From contig JACTAT010000037.1 of the NCBI GenBank assembly GCA_014526335.1, positions 3,861,958 through 3,925,957 on the forward strand: DNA of 64,000 bases, read 5' to 3'. Of the stretch, positions 32,701 to 44,569 are shown piece after piece (position 1 is the first letter of the stretch; every line of letters starts with the position of its first letter). Made by a program: the position numbers and the translations under genes. The notes below the pieces were generated by a model. The model was not told the origin of the DNA, made no database searches, and saw only the letters and a program-made list of their open reading frames with translations. This DNA is from Chrysaora quinquecirrha (Eukaryota > Cnidaria > Scyphozoa > Semaeostomeae > Pelagiidae).

Positions 32701-33211
32701 TTTAGAGAATGATGTAAACTGGAAGATTGTTCACGGAGTTCTTCCTTCTCTTGTTTATCTTAATTCTTGGGGAATTCCAATTGTAAATGCTAATTGTAGA
32801 AGATGTAAAAATGTGCCGGAAACGACAAAACATATTTTTCTTGAATGTCCAGTAGCTAAAAAAGTATGGTCACTTTATTACCCGTATATACGAAGGTTAT
32901 CTTTATCAGATTATATTCTAAATGAATGTTTCATATTTTTGCATATATATCCCGTTTATATAAATGGGAAAAGGAAAACTATTTGTAATTATGTAACTAA
33001 ACTTATTGTTAGTGTAATTTGGAAAAAACGTTGCTGTCAGTTGTATGAATCGAAAACATATTCTGAAGATGCTATCATAAGACACATAAATGGAGTAATT
33101 AGAGATCGAATTCTAGTTTACTTTTCAACAAAAAATAAATACTTTGAATATTTTAAAATCGATAATATTCTATGTAGTGCAATTGAAAATGAATTAGTTT
33201 TGAATTTATGA
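29754..33211 (+). pseudogene. Family A ORF2 (APE + RT), few defects
   Basis: Starts MISCASLNVHGLRLDKK. The APE and RT motifs are all present (LQETHF, GDFNC, DQTCSVPGRSI, LDQEKAFDRV, GVRQGCPLSPLLF, QYADDTTVF) and it ends CSAIENELVLNL. Breaks: GATATGG near 30045, an extra T near 30420, one A lost near 30884, the shared in-frame TAG at 31160-31162 and a TAG at 32630-32632. From 31244 the RT is open for 462 codons. Confidence 0.88.
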
Positions 33212-33345
33212 ATGAATCATTTCAAATTGTTTGTGCCTGCTGTAAGATATTTGCTTGATTAATGGTTGCATTGTATTAAGGGAGTGTACCTGCAGCTTAA
33301 CTGGGGCACTCCCATTCGAATCAAAAATTAAAAGAGAAAAAAAAA

Positions 33346-33496
33346 GTATCTGTTCTTATCAGCTTAATATCTGATATGCACCCAAGGGTGCTCAAATATT
33401 AAACTGATTTTTGGAATTGGTCCGTGGGTCTGAAGCTTGCTTCACCCCGGACACGGGTTGTCCTGGTATTGCAGTGCCGCCATGGATGGCCTACCC
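33346..33496 (+). ncRNA. U2 snRNA gene, 3' part
   Basis: GTATCTGTTC onward after the A4 end. Confidence 0.92.
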
Positions 33497-33850
33497 CCTC
33501 ATCTTGAAGTGTAAAACAAGCAACCCAGAAAAACCTTCTTCATCGTCACATCTCTTTCTGTCGTCATCGTCTTGCGGATGTCTTAGCCATCCATCTCTCA
33601 CATTGCACTGCATCAACAATCATTATACAGGAAACAGCATTTGTTTTGCCTTATTTACTCCACCTTTCACCATCGCATAGCATGAGTGCCGAAAGTTCCA
33701 ACCGCAACGAGTCTTACCAAATCTGTTCTCATCCTTTGCCGATCTCAACGGAATGCAAGTGCCAGCCTTTCACTTGTGGTCTGCTGCCAATGTACCACAT
33801 TTGAAACGAGAAGTTCCTGAACGACGCTCCCTCTGCTAGAAAAATCCTGC
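33497..33850 (+). other. U2-to-U1 spacer
   Basis: As 6999-7351. Nothing else seen. Confidence 0.65.
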
Positions 33851-33870
33851 ATACTTACCTGACGGGGAAG
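33851..33870 (+). ncRNA. U1 snRNA gene, 5' head (nt 1-20)
   Basis: ATACTTACCTG to GGGGAAG, then B2. The 3' part of this gene is at 44170, over 10 kb away. Confidence 0.92.
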
Positions 33871-33882
33871 AAGTGTCTTAGC

Positions 33883-35609
33883 ATGGACCCGTCAGGTAAT
33901 AGTGCTGTGGAAGTCAATGCTATGGAAGTCACTCAATTTTGGGCATCTTTGGTTGAAAATGCAGATATGAATCAAGAAAAGAATGCTGAAATTTACACTG
34001 GAAATGCGCATGCGCAGCAGAGAAGACCACACCATGTTGAAGCCAATGAGGACAACGAATCACATGCTTCAGGTACTATTTCTAGTCAAGCTAACACCTT
34101 TGCAGATCTCTTAAAACGCAAAAGTCATTTAAACAAAGACAAATCTGGATCCCTTGCCCAACGTGGTATCAAATTTTTTACAAAATCAAGTATACAACAC
34201 ACAGAAATTATTACAACCATTCATAAAGCATTAAATGACCCCACAGCAATAATTCATTTACAGCGTATGCCCTCAAAGCAGGGATACCAAAATTGGAATG
34301 CCATAGTGTCATCTTCAACATTCGTTGACGTCCTCTTGTCAAAATCTATCATTTTGCCATCACAACCAGAACATCCATTACCCATTGCACCAATTGGAGC
34401 ACGTCCTACCCTTATTACCATTCCATTTGCATCACCTGAAATCTCCAATCTTCAAATACAAGAGCAACTACATCCTCACGCCAAAATCATGAACATATGG
34501 CGTCAAACATATCCAGAATTTGCACAATTTACCCAAATCCTGAAAATCCACTGCCACCCTTCATTGTCATATCAGGCCAGAAAATTCTAATATTATACAG
34601 AGGACGTCAACCAATGTGCATGCATTGCAACTCAACTCATCACCTCACCATCAACTGCAACCTAAGGGGCCTAAAGCTTTGCTTCCACTGTGGCGACGAT
34701 GGACATAACTACATGGACTGTGACATTCGACGAAACGGAGACAGACCAACAACTCACAATACAACACAAAGACAAACATCTGACAGTGACATGGACAGTG
34801 ACGACAACAGTGACATCAACAATTTTGACGGCAATACTGTAATACTTTCTGACTATGACAGCTAACTGGGCAGACCACTGCCTAGAAATCGTCCTAGGCC
34901 CACATCACAGCAACAACAACAGGACAACTTGGACAGTGAGACGGATGAACAGGACAGACCTGCAGGGCCTAAGTATAGGCTTAGGCCCTCCAACAGGCAA
35001 CAACAACAACAACAGAGTGACAGTGACAGTGAGACTGACCAACAGGAAGACGACCCAACACAGTTTGACAGAAGCAGTGGTGGTGAGGCTAAGGGCCCTC
35101 CATTAATTTTCTCAACACCCCCATCTCCATCCATGCACCCATTGATCTCGACACAACCCAATACAATCATTCCACCCTTAATAGAATCTCCACAAGCATC
35201 CCAGCAAAGTCAGTCACAATCTATCCTTCCAAAAACATCACAAATCCACGACTCTCCACCAAACAATTCCAATTCCACACCAGCTCAAATTAGATCAACT
35301 GCAACCAACTCACCCGTCACTGCTACCTCAAATGAACAACAACAACAACATTTCACATAATCCACACAAATGTCACCCAGCTCACACCTAATTACAGAAA
35401 CAATTGCACAAACACTTTTCAACTATTCAAAATCCAACACACAAACATCATCCCCAGTATTATCCACCAGTCAACCCACACCATCCCCAAACACCATATC
35501 CATGACATCACAGCAAAAAAGGCCACTTTCATCCTCATCATCATCATAAAAGAAAACTTCCAAGAGTATGGAAAAAGCAAAGGTGAAGAAGAAGAAACAA
35601 AAAAACTAA
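33883..35609 (+). pseudogene. Family B ORF1, broken
   Basis: MDPSGNSAVEVNAMEV start. The RRM-like core (RPTLITIPFASPEI) is followed by a deletion of about 30 bp near 34518 that removes the FPSISTGKRI segment and shifts frame. The zinc knuckles CMHCNSTHHLTINC and CFHCGDDGHNYMDC are intact. Then come a TAA at 34863-34865, a TAA at 35358-35360 and a TAA near 35547. The Gln- and Asp-rich region and basic tail match B1 and B3. Confidence 0.86.
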
Positions 35610-38600
35610 TTTCATGGCATCACACCAACAATTCGTATAATAATTTTATTTTTTCATTAGGATTTTGAATAACTCTCTAGTTAACTATTGAATTGAATTG
35701 TGTCCCAAAACCTAGCTCAATATGCCATCTATAGTTAGTATAAATGTTAATGGTCTAAATGACAACAATAAGGCAGATGCAATTTTCCACAATTTAAAGA
35801 ATGATAAGCCAAGTATTGTACTTTTGCAGGAAACACATTTAAATCATAACACAAAAAACTCCATTATTTCTGATGATAGGTGGAAAGGAATAAAAATACA
35901 CTCAATTTCTCCCAATAATTTTGCAGGTGTTAGCACTCTTGTTTCTGAAAATTTCAACGCAACCATACATTCTAATGACATTTGCCAAGAAGGAAACTAC
36001 ATTTTTGCTGACTTGACCTATGACGATCACCGCTTTCTATTGATAAATGTATATGCTCCTGCAGGAGGTAATAAAACACAGAAAAGAAAGGATAAATTTT
36101 CGGAAATTCAGACTAAAATCCAAAATTATCCAGATGTTGAATTTATTATTTATGGTGGTGATTTCAATACAGTTCTTGATACTAACCTAGACAGAAGTAG
36201 AGACATAACATACATTGACAGATCAAAAAATCCTCCTATTGAGACATTTAATGAAAATGATTTACAAGATATTTGGAGAACCGTTCACCCTGATGAAAAG
36301 CATTATACATACAAAAGCCCAGTTGGAACATACAGCAGACTTGACAGATTCTATACCTCAAAAGCTACATTAAATTACTTTACAAAATGTAAAATTGTTC
36401 CCTTTCCCCACTCTGATCATCAAAAACTTTTACTGGTTTTTGATTTTGATAAGATAAAGAGGGGAAAGGGATCATGGAAATGAATACGTCCATCTTACAA
36501 CAAGAAGATTATCAACTTGCAATGTCAGGATTTCTCCAATTTTGGATTTCCATATTTGACGATTTTCGTAATCCACTTGATTGGTGGGATAAGACTTAAA
36601 AACAAATAGCAACAATTTCTAAACAATATTGTATAAAACTATCAATTGAACGCAAAAAGAAAAAGTCAAAACTTTATAAGCAATTGCGCAATGCAACGAA
36701 AAAAGCAGAACAACCAGACAGACAGTCATTCAAAGACTTAGTTGAACGTATAACCAAAGAAATAAAATGCCTTGAAACAAACGAAGCATTCAATTTAAAA
36801 GTCGAAGCAACAGCACGCTGGACAGAAGAGGGTGAAAGAGTCACCAAATATTTTTGTAATTTAGAGAAAAAACATCAAGCTGCACAAGTTATGAAATCTG
36901 TTAAAACAAAGACAGGAACAATAGTTCACAATCCAAAAGATATGCTTGAAACTGTCAAAATATTTTACTCTGACTTGTTTGCAAATGAACCGACAGACGC
37001 CTCTAAACAAGATGAACTACTCTCAAAAGTAGAAAACAAACTTTGCGACATTGACAGAGATTCTTGTGAGGGCCAACTAACTAAAGATGAATTATACACA
37101 GCACTTTCTAAGATGAAAAATAATAAAACACCAGGCCTCGATGGTATTCCAGTAGAGTTTTATTAAACCTTCTGGATTATCATTGGGGAACATTTTACAA
37201 GGGTTGCTAATACCTGCTTTGAATTACAACAACATTCCCACTCTCAACGTGTAAGTTTAATTTCAACACTTTACAAAAAAGGTGACAAAAGTGATCTAGG
37301 TAATTGGAGACAAATTAGTCTGCTAAATGTTGACTACAAGATAATCGCAAAAACTATCGCCAATCGTTTGCGAAATGTACTATCAACTATCGTTTCTGAA
37401 GATCAAACATGCAGTGTCCCAAATAGATCAATTTTGTCAAACGGACATATATTAAGAGATCTCCTTTACTATGCTGAAAATGAAAATCTCCCAGCAGCCC
37501 TTCTATCTTTAGATCAAATGAAAGCCTTTGACCGTGTAAACTGGAATTTCCTTTTCAAAACCCTAGAAAGCTTTGGTTTTGGGCCACAATTCATTTCATA
37601 TATTAAAACATTGTATTCTAATATTAGTAGTCGTGTTAAAGTAAATGGATACATCTCTGCCCCATTCACCCTTGGTAGGGGAGTGAGGCAGGGATGTCCC
37701 CTATCCCCCTTATTATATGTCCTAGTTTCCGAATTTTTTGCAATCTCTATCAGAAACAACCAAGACATTACTGGTATTACAATTAAAAATGTTGAATTTA
37801 AAATTACCCAGTATGCTGTGACACCACAATAATCCTGCAAGGTGAACCGTCCATCAAATCAACTTTTGATTGTGTCCAAGATTTTGAAATGGTATCAGGA
37901 GCTAAAATAAATAAAGGAAAAAGTAATGGAATTTGGCTTGGAAGATATAAAAACAGATCAGATAATCCATATAATTTAAAATGGGGCAGGGAAGCATTGA
38001 AAATCCTTGGTGTTTTTCATGGCCCTATTTTGAAAGAAAAAGAAACCTGGGATCCTCGCATAAATAAATTCAGTAAAACTTTAGACCTTTGGACTTGTCG
38101 TGATCTTTCCTTGAGGGGGAGGGCTGTGGTTGCAAACCGGCTGGCCAGCTCGGTTTTCTGGTACACTGCAGCCATATATCCCCTTCCCCAGTGGGCTCTC
38201 AAAAAAATCAATGATAAACTGTGGAAGTTCATTTATCAGAATAAAAAAGATCCTATTAAACGTACACAAGCAAGACTTCCATACGAATTAGGAGGGTTGA
38301 ATATTATTGATATTGAAAAGAAAGCTGATGCCATTAAATTATCTTGGATTTCAAAATATCTTCAAAATGACAATCAGTCTAAATGGAAAGCACTGTTCGC
38401 CTTGAACTTTGATAAGTATAAGAACTTTAACATTGGTGCCAAAATATTCAAATGTTACTTACGTCCAACCGAAATGAAACATGTCCCACAGTTTTATTGA
38501 GATGTTATAAAATGTTTTGCAGCAAATTTTTCAGACCTTAGACTAAAACCCACAGATATTGAAGGAATTTACAATGAACCTTTATTCGACAACTATTTCA

Positions 38601-39312
38601 CACATGTTGATACCAGTAATGCTTGGATACAAGCTAACATTACCACAATACGAGATATTTCTTATGAATTTACAACTGGATTCTTACCTTCCAATGCCCT
38701 GCATGAATTAATCCCTTCTGGTTTCTCAGACAGTTTCTACTCCAAATTGAAATCATGTTTACCCCCTGAATGGAAAGAAAAAATAACAACTGAGTGCAGC
38801 AATGAAAGAAGTTTATCTGATGACTTTTATATTAAAAATACCAAAAATGATATGTTTTATTTTCATCTCTGAATTGCAAAGCAATTTACAATATGCTCAT
38901 CTTGAAAGATCAAAATGTTGTTCTTCAGAAATTTAGGGTTTTTTGGGAACAAGAAATAGGTTTTATCAACTGGCCAAGACTCTTTAAAACTTTATTCAAA
39001 AGAAATCATGACAGAAATTCTGCCAACATTCAGTGGAAGTTCCTTCAACTTTGCCTCCCTACCTATGAAAGATTATATTGACATAGGATTGTTCAAACCC
39101 CCGCATGTCAAAGATGCAATTCCTATGATGAAACTTCACTTCATGCTTTTTTCAATAGACCCCTTTCGCAATGACGTCAAATAGTATTCAAAGCGAGGTG
39201 CCATATCGGAAACGAGAATACCGATAACTCATCAATCTGCTATCAGTCCACTGAAAGGCCTATGCAAAGTGAAGTGCAACCTGAGTTTCTTGTGTTTCTG
39301 TGTGTTATATTT

Positions 39313-41179
39313 TATGTACCAACGGTTTCGATGGATGTTTTCAAATCGTTCCTGCCCAAAGGGAAGACTGTCGATCGTTTGGAAGATTTAGGAGCACTAA
39401 CTGTTGCAGAACTGAAAAGTATTCTGGAGCAGTATAAGGAGAAGAAATCTGGGAACAAGGCCGATCTGATTCTTCACGCATTTGCAATATTTTGTCGTGC
39501 AAAGAACTTTGAACAGCAATCTGGTGGGGCCTCCGGCGAGGCTGATGAATCACTTCTCTATTGCCATGAGAAGGAGTATACATATGAGGCGATTCGAGAG
39601 CAATGTCTTCATCTTCCCTGGTCATCCGATCTTCGCGGAACGCCTGCTTTCAGTTTTATTCAGTTGTATGAATATTTGGTCATCAGAACTTCAAAATATA
39701 AACATATTTTACTTAAAAGCACAGCTTACAAGAAACTGAAGGCTTTTCAGTTCTTTAAAGAAGGCTTCGTTAGAAAGATTGACATTGCAAAAAATGTCAC
39801 TTTCTTTGATGTTCGTGTGAAAGCGTCCATGAAAACAAGCCTTTATAAAGTTATCGTAAAACTTTCTAATAAAACAGGTGATGTTTGCTCTTCTGCTTGT
39901 TCTTGCCCTGCAGGCATTGGTCTTGGTGTGTTTGGAAACTGCAACCATGTTGGTGGGTTCCTCTTTGCTCTTGAAGACTTCAACAGACGGAGAGATGGTC
40001 TAAAAGAATACCCATCTGCTGTCTCTTGTACCTCAAAGTTGTCTTCCTGGAATGTGCCTAATACATCTGCACTCAAGTCTTTTGCCGCTGTTCCTATAGA
40101 TGAACTGGTCATAAGAAAAATTAAATTTGGAAAGGAAGATCCTGGAGGCTCTTTCTACAAATCTTTCGATCCTCGTGCTCCTTGTGATAAAGTTCTGGAT
40201 AAAGATAGGTTGGAATGTTTGAAATCAAGATTGGCAGAATTCATTCCAAATAGTGGTTTTTTTGGATTTCATCAACCTCCTCTTCCCTGTGTGAAAGATT
40301 CAGACTCGGCAACCACATCTGATGCCATTATTTCATCTGGTTTTGAAGACCTTTCATTGGATGACCCTGTTCCTTTCAACGAATGCTATGACATCTCAGT
40401 TTCATCTTTCAAAGAGATGATGGATGTATATTGTGACAACTTAGCCTTGTCCGAGAAAGATATTATTGGAATTGAAAAACCAACACATGGGCAAGCAGAA
40501 AATAAAAATTTGGATTCAGCATCGTCTTTATAGAATAACAGCGTCCAATTTCTATTCCGCCACTGTTAATTCTGTTGAACCATCTTCAAAATTGAAAGCA
40601 ATGTTTTATCGATCATTCTCAACAGCTGCAACTAGCCATGGCAAAACATTTGAGCCACATGTTAAGGAGCTGTATGCAATCTTGTTGAAGTAGAATGGTA
40701 TTGATGCAAAAGTTTCAGAAGTTGGTTTGATAGTATCATCGTCTGCTCCATATCTTGGTGCTTCATTGGATGGGCTTGTTTCATACCAGCATGAAAAGTG
40801 GGGGTTGGAGATTAAATGCCCTTTCACAAAGCACAATGTTTCTTTACAAGATGCTCTTAAAGACAAGAAATTCTTTCTTGTAAAAGATGATAATGGTAGT
40901 ATAAAGCTGAAGCGAAGACATCCTTACTTCTTCCAGGTTCAAGGACAAATGTTTTGTGCTGATTTGCAACGAGTCGACTTTGTTGTTTGGTGTGGCAGCA
41001 GTGAGCCATTGTTTGTTGAAACAATCTCTTATGATGAAGATTTTGTGACAACCTACATGTTGCCACGACTTAGATATTTTTATTGCAGAGCGGTTCTCCC
41101 AGAACTTTTTACAAAACGTGTAAAGAAAGGACTAAAACTCTATTTGCATGATGGCTGGGAAAATTTTGTCAAAAAGTAA
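39313..41179 (+). pseudogene. YqaJ-family nuclease with SAP-like and SWIM domains
   Basis: It is open from 39262 to 40533. I take the likely start at 39313 or 39331 (MDVFKSFLPKG), because the upstream Met adds only a hydrophobic leader. An N-terminal SAP-like helix pair (LTVAELKSILEQY...GNKADLILHAF) is followed by a SWIM zinc finger (CSCPAG...CNHVGG). After a one-base shift near 40499 comes the YqaJ exonuclease fold: RITASNF, then GASLDGL, LEIKCP and QVQGQM, which hold the expected D, E-x-K and Q. A TAG at 40691-40693 is a second break. Its role in transposition is unknown; recombination-type end processing is a guess. Confidence 0.8.
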
Positions 41180-41308
41180 TTAATTATAAAAGCAGCAGTA
41201 GCATATATTTTTTTCTTAAATGGGCTTTCTGTTGTATTATCTAATTGTATTCTTAAATATCTGTTATGATCATTATTATTTGAGTGGTTACTATTCATAC
41301 ACTAATAT
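41180..41308. other. Gap between convergent genes
   Basis: About 130 bp of AT-rich sequence between the two 3' ends. It probably holds both polyadenylation signals (AATATTTATTC and AAATGGGC regions). Nothing certain. Confidence 0.5.
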
Positions 41309-42953
41309 TTATTCACTTGGGTCTACTAAAAAAGGTAAAAAGTTTGTAAGCAGGGAACAAACAGTAAAGATTTGATCAGCAATAGGATGCAAGGATAATG
41401 ACAAAACTCCATCAAGGATGTGGTAGTTCTTTATCCTTCCAATGGCCCTTTCAACATGGATCCTCACTGAAGCAATGCAGGCAGTTTGTTCCACTTCTTT
41501 TGCAGTCAGCTGAGATCTTGTGCCCTTGAATGGTGGGATATTTAACGAGACAACAGAAGGAAGAATTTCTTGAATGTCAAAGCCACGATCTGCCATGACA
41601 GAGTCACCATCATCAAGAAGCTCCAGAACACCAGACTTGAGGGTGATTTCCTTATCAGAGACTTTGCCAGACCATAGTTTTGACACAAATGTAACACATC
41701 CAGCAGGTGAAATTCCAATGAGTGCTTTAAAAGTATTGTGGTGCTTGTATTCAGACCAAGTTTGTGACTGTGACTTCATTGATGATGGGACTTCTATGAA
41801 TATCTCAGTGCAGTCTATTATAATTCTAGTGTTGGGATAGGGCTTAAATTGTGAAGGCATGTTTTTTACGGACAAGATCTTGTGAAGGAAATGGAAACAG
41901 AGTTGGCAGTTCATAGTACAAGAAACAGATCCAGGTTGTAAAAATCTTTGAGACTTGGGAAGTTGAAATACCAAAACGATCAGCTAAATCAATTGAAAAC
42001 AGGCCGACTTTCAACCGCATCAACACCAATACAAACTCTTCCAGGTGAGAAAGGGATCGCTTTCGTCCTGGCTTCAAGCTTTGCTTTTCATGGTAGGACA
42101 GATCAGACTTTTCAGAAGATTTGTTACCACGCCAGTAATGCATTCGAGATAGCTTGGGCTCAAGATATTCAAATGTTGCCAACAGAGAAGGAAAATTAGG
42201 AAATCCAGTGTAAAACCTTGTTGCAGAATTATCATCTTTAATTTTATCAATGGAGAAGAGAGATTTCTTTAACTCAGTAACCTGAACTTCTAAATTCTCC
42301 CACTGGGCTGCCGAAGACAAGATTTTAGACTTCAGCTCCTTTACTTCTTCTTTGAGAGCATGTGAGCTGGTGAAAATGTCCATAATATCATTACTTTCAC
42401 CACAGTCTGTAGGAAGATGAGCTGGCAAATCAATGAACGAGAAATCTGTCTGCGTTGAAACTGACACAGAACCAGAGATGTCTTGACAAGGAATATCAGG
42501 AACGATATCAAAATCAATACCGGCATCAGATGGTGACACAGACTCTTTAGGTTTAGGCAGTGGTTGAAAACGACTAGCAGGAGGCTTCTGCGGTTTAGGT
42601 TTGACTGAGGCAGCAACGCTTGTGAAGAGATTCACAGAAGGTTTTGCACCAGACACAAGACGCCAGTGATGAGGATTACGTTTTAAATCTTTATCAGCAA
42701 AATGCTTCTCACAAAGAACAGTTGCACTGGTAACTTTGAAATTATCTCTACCTTCCTCTCTTTTGATGAGATTACACCATCGAAGTTTCTCAGGGTTGTT
42801 CTTTGGGAAGCCGAAAAAGTGTAGGCCAGTCGCGACACCATCGCTGTTGTAAAAAGTGTTGCTGCATCTATATGCGGCACATTCACGACCAAGAGATTTC
42901 TTCTTTTTCTTATCAACACTTTTTTCATCCCTACTTTGGGCTTCTTCACTCAT
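41309..42953 (-). pseudogene. THAP-domain DDE transposase (ISL2EU-like), one frameshift
   Basis: It starts MSEEAQSRDEKS at 42953. Residues about 25-85 form a THAP zinc finger (CAAYRC...LRWCNLI...CEKHF: C-x4-C, then W, then C-x2-H). A linker rich in Pro/Ser, a coiled-coil stretch near 200-240 and a helix-turn-helix (FSIDLADRFGISTSQVSKIF) follow. After a one-base slip in an A-run near 41857, the DDE nuclease follows with IIIDCTEIF, VMADRGFDI and IHVERAIGRIKN supplying D, D and E. It ends at 41309. A single homopolymer slip is the only defect I see. Confidence 0.86.
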
Positions 42954-44169
42954 TTTTCGTGAGTTTCACTTACTTTAAACACTTTGAAAACTGAAAACAC
43001 GTACAATGCCGACAGAAGTCAGAAAAGAGATGAACTCAGATCATCATCGGTATTCTCGTTTCCGATATGGCGCCTCGCTTTGAACACCGTTTGACGTCAT
43101 TGTGAAAGGGGTCTATTGTACCCCTGTAAGTAAACTGTGGAAATTTGTATTTAAACTTGTCAAGAAAATCAACCCCACCCTCAGTCTAAACAATATTTGC
43201 AAATTTGTAATCCTCGGCTTTTATGATTACAAACCCGACTTACCTGTTGAGAATTTTCTTCGTGATGCAGCATTTTCCGCTATTTGGAAGACCAGAAATG
43301 AAATTATTTTTGACAACAAAAGAGATGACTTGAAAAACAGATTCATCTTCAACGTTATTTCCAAACTCAAAGAAGAACATTTCATTGCTTCACAAGATGT
43401 TGAATCTCTCAATCTTTTTGAACAAAAATGGTGTCAAAATGGCGTCCTTGCTTCCCTTGAGAATCGAAAACTCCAAATCAATATCCCATGAGACTTGCCT
43501 CGTTTTCATTTCCCCGACTTCTTTTTTTTTCTCTCCTTTTTTCTTGCTTCACTTTTCCGTTTTTTCTTTTATTTCCCAGATTTTATGAATTATTATTGCG
43601 TTTATTAAATTGTTTATATGTTTGTTTCAACGTTTGAATTTTTTAACTTAGAATTAAGGGATTTCGATTGTAGTTTAATAAGTATTTAATTAGTTGTAGT
43701 TTATTCATTTGCTTTTAACATTAGAATTTGGTAGTATTGGGTTTGTTTAGGTTTAGTATATTTGGTAATAAATTGTAGTTAAGTAAGTTATTAATTTTAT
43801 TAGTTGTAATTTTCTTATAGTTCTAAAGTTGTTGTTTTAGTCATAAGTTTCTTAAATTAGTTAGTTGTAGATTCCTTAATTAGTTTATCATAGTCATTAA
43901 GTAGAAAATTCATTAAATTAGTTGTAGTTGTCATATGTTAATTAGAATTTTTCAAATATGTTAGTTGTTGTTAAGAATAATTTAATTTAATTTGGACAAT
44001 TAGAAATAAAAACACTTGCTACACCATGAAAATAAGCAAAAATCAAATACATGAACATTGATATGAACAATTTGAAACCTTATTTAATTAAATTATTTTA
44101 AAATGTAAATATGTTGTGTTAAATGGAAAAATTAAACGGGCGTAGGCATGTGCCTAGCTGAAAAAAAAA

Positions 44170-44310
44170 TTGATCAACAAGGAGATTCTTCCAGGGCGAG
44201 GCCTTTCCATTGCAGTTCGGTTTGGCTGACCCTGCGATTGCCGCAAACGTTGGTAACTCGACCGTACAATTTCTGGTAGTGGGGACCTGCGTTCGCACTA
44301 GTCCCCTTCC
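44170..44310 (+). ncRNA. U1 snRNA gene, 3' part
   Basis: TTGATCAACAAGG onward after the B2 poly(A). One C is lost in GACCCTGCGATT, and CGCAC replaces the CGCGC of the last loop. It belongs with the head at 33851. Confidence 0.91.
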
Positions 44311-44537
44311 AATAGTACTAATGTCAAATTCTGCATACATGTCAGCACATCACCACGACTTGCCAGATACCAGGCATCTCTCGACACAATAATTCCCCTA
44401 CTCTACAGAGAGTGTGCAAGTTACCCACCGTTTGACTGAATGCAAGTGCCACCCTTTCACTTCTGGTCTGTTGCCAATGTACCACATTTGAAACGAGAAG
44501 TTCCTGAACGACGCTCCCTGTGCTAGAAAAATCCTGC
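44311..44537 (+). other. Shortened U1-to-U1 spacer lacking 5S and U2
   Basis: The start of the U1-5S spacer (to CCCACCGTTTG at about 44434) is fused to the end of the U2-U1 spacer (from TGAATGCAAGTGCC). About 1 kb with 5S and U2 is missing, leaving two U1 loci side by side. Nothing else seen. Confidence 0.85.
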
Positions 44538-44557
44538 ATACTTACCTGACGGGGAAG
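44538..44557 (+). ncRNA. U1 snRNA gene, 5' head (nt 1-20)
   Basis: ATACTTACCTG to GGGGAAG, then B3. The 3' part is at 60313, nearly 16 kb away. Confidence 0.92.
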
Positions 44558-44569
44558 AAATGTGTTAGC

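Larger units (their letters stand above)
28434..33345 (+). mobile_element. Family A LINE copy A4, inserted in U2
   Basis: Full length, 4.9 kb, the best-preserved A copy. It has the 5' UTR hairpin, ORF1, a 36-bp gap, ORF2, the stem-loop (GGGAGTG...CACTCCC) and an A-rich end joined to U2 nt 36. Confidence 0.94.
39157..43114 (+). mobile_element. ISL2EU-like DNA transposon (YqaJ nuclease + THAP/DDE transposase)
   Basis: 3958 bp. The ends AGACCCCTTTC and GAAAGGGGTCT are part of terminal inverted repeats of about 68 bp (through CATATCGGAAACGAGAATACC) with a few mismatches. The 2-bp target duplication AT lies at 39155-39156 and 43115-43116. It has two convergent genes, a YqaJ-type nuclease on + and a THAP-DDE transposase on -. 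From recall, a YqaJ gene beside an IS5-like DDE transposase and a 2-bp target site are features of the eukaryotic ISL2EU group. Confidence 0.85.
35722..43491 (+). pseudogene. Family B ORF2, split and broken
   Basis: MPSIVSINVNGL start, with APE intact through SDHQKL. Defects: one A lost near 36479, a TAA near 36597, Lys-to-stop at 37164-37166 (EFY then TAA), one base lost inside the catalytic QYADD motif near 37816, a TGA at 38498-38500 and a frameshift near 38850. The ISL2EU-like element then interrupts within HAFFNC at 39157-43114. The last 129 codons resume after it and end QINIP at 43491. Confidence 0.86.
33871..44169 (+). mobile_element. Family B LINE copy B2, inserted in U1, split by a DNA transposon
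   Basis: B2 runs 33871-39156 and 43115-44169, separated by the ISL2EU-like element. It has the same 5' start as B1 with the U1-complementary 12-mer at 33888-33899, the same ORF order, and a 3' UTR of the B2/B3 subtype ending GGGCGTAGGCA-TG-TGCCTAGC plus an A-run, then U1 nt 26. Confidence 0.93.

Noticed and set aside
39313..41179. Bacterial or phage contamination suggested by YqaJ
   Set aside because: It sits inside a transposon with terminal repeats and a target duplication within eukaryotic LINE sequence, beside a THAP transposase.
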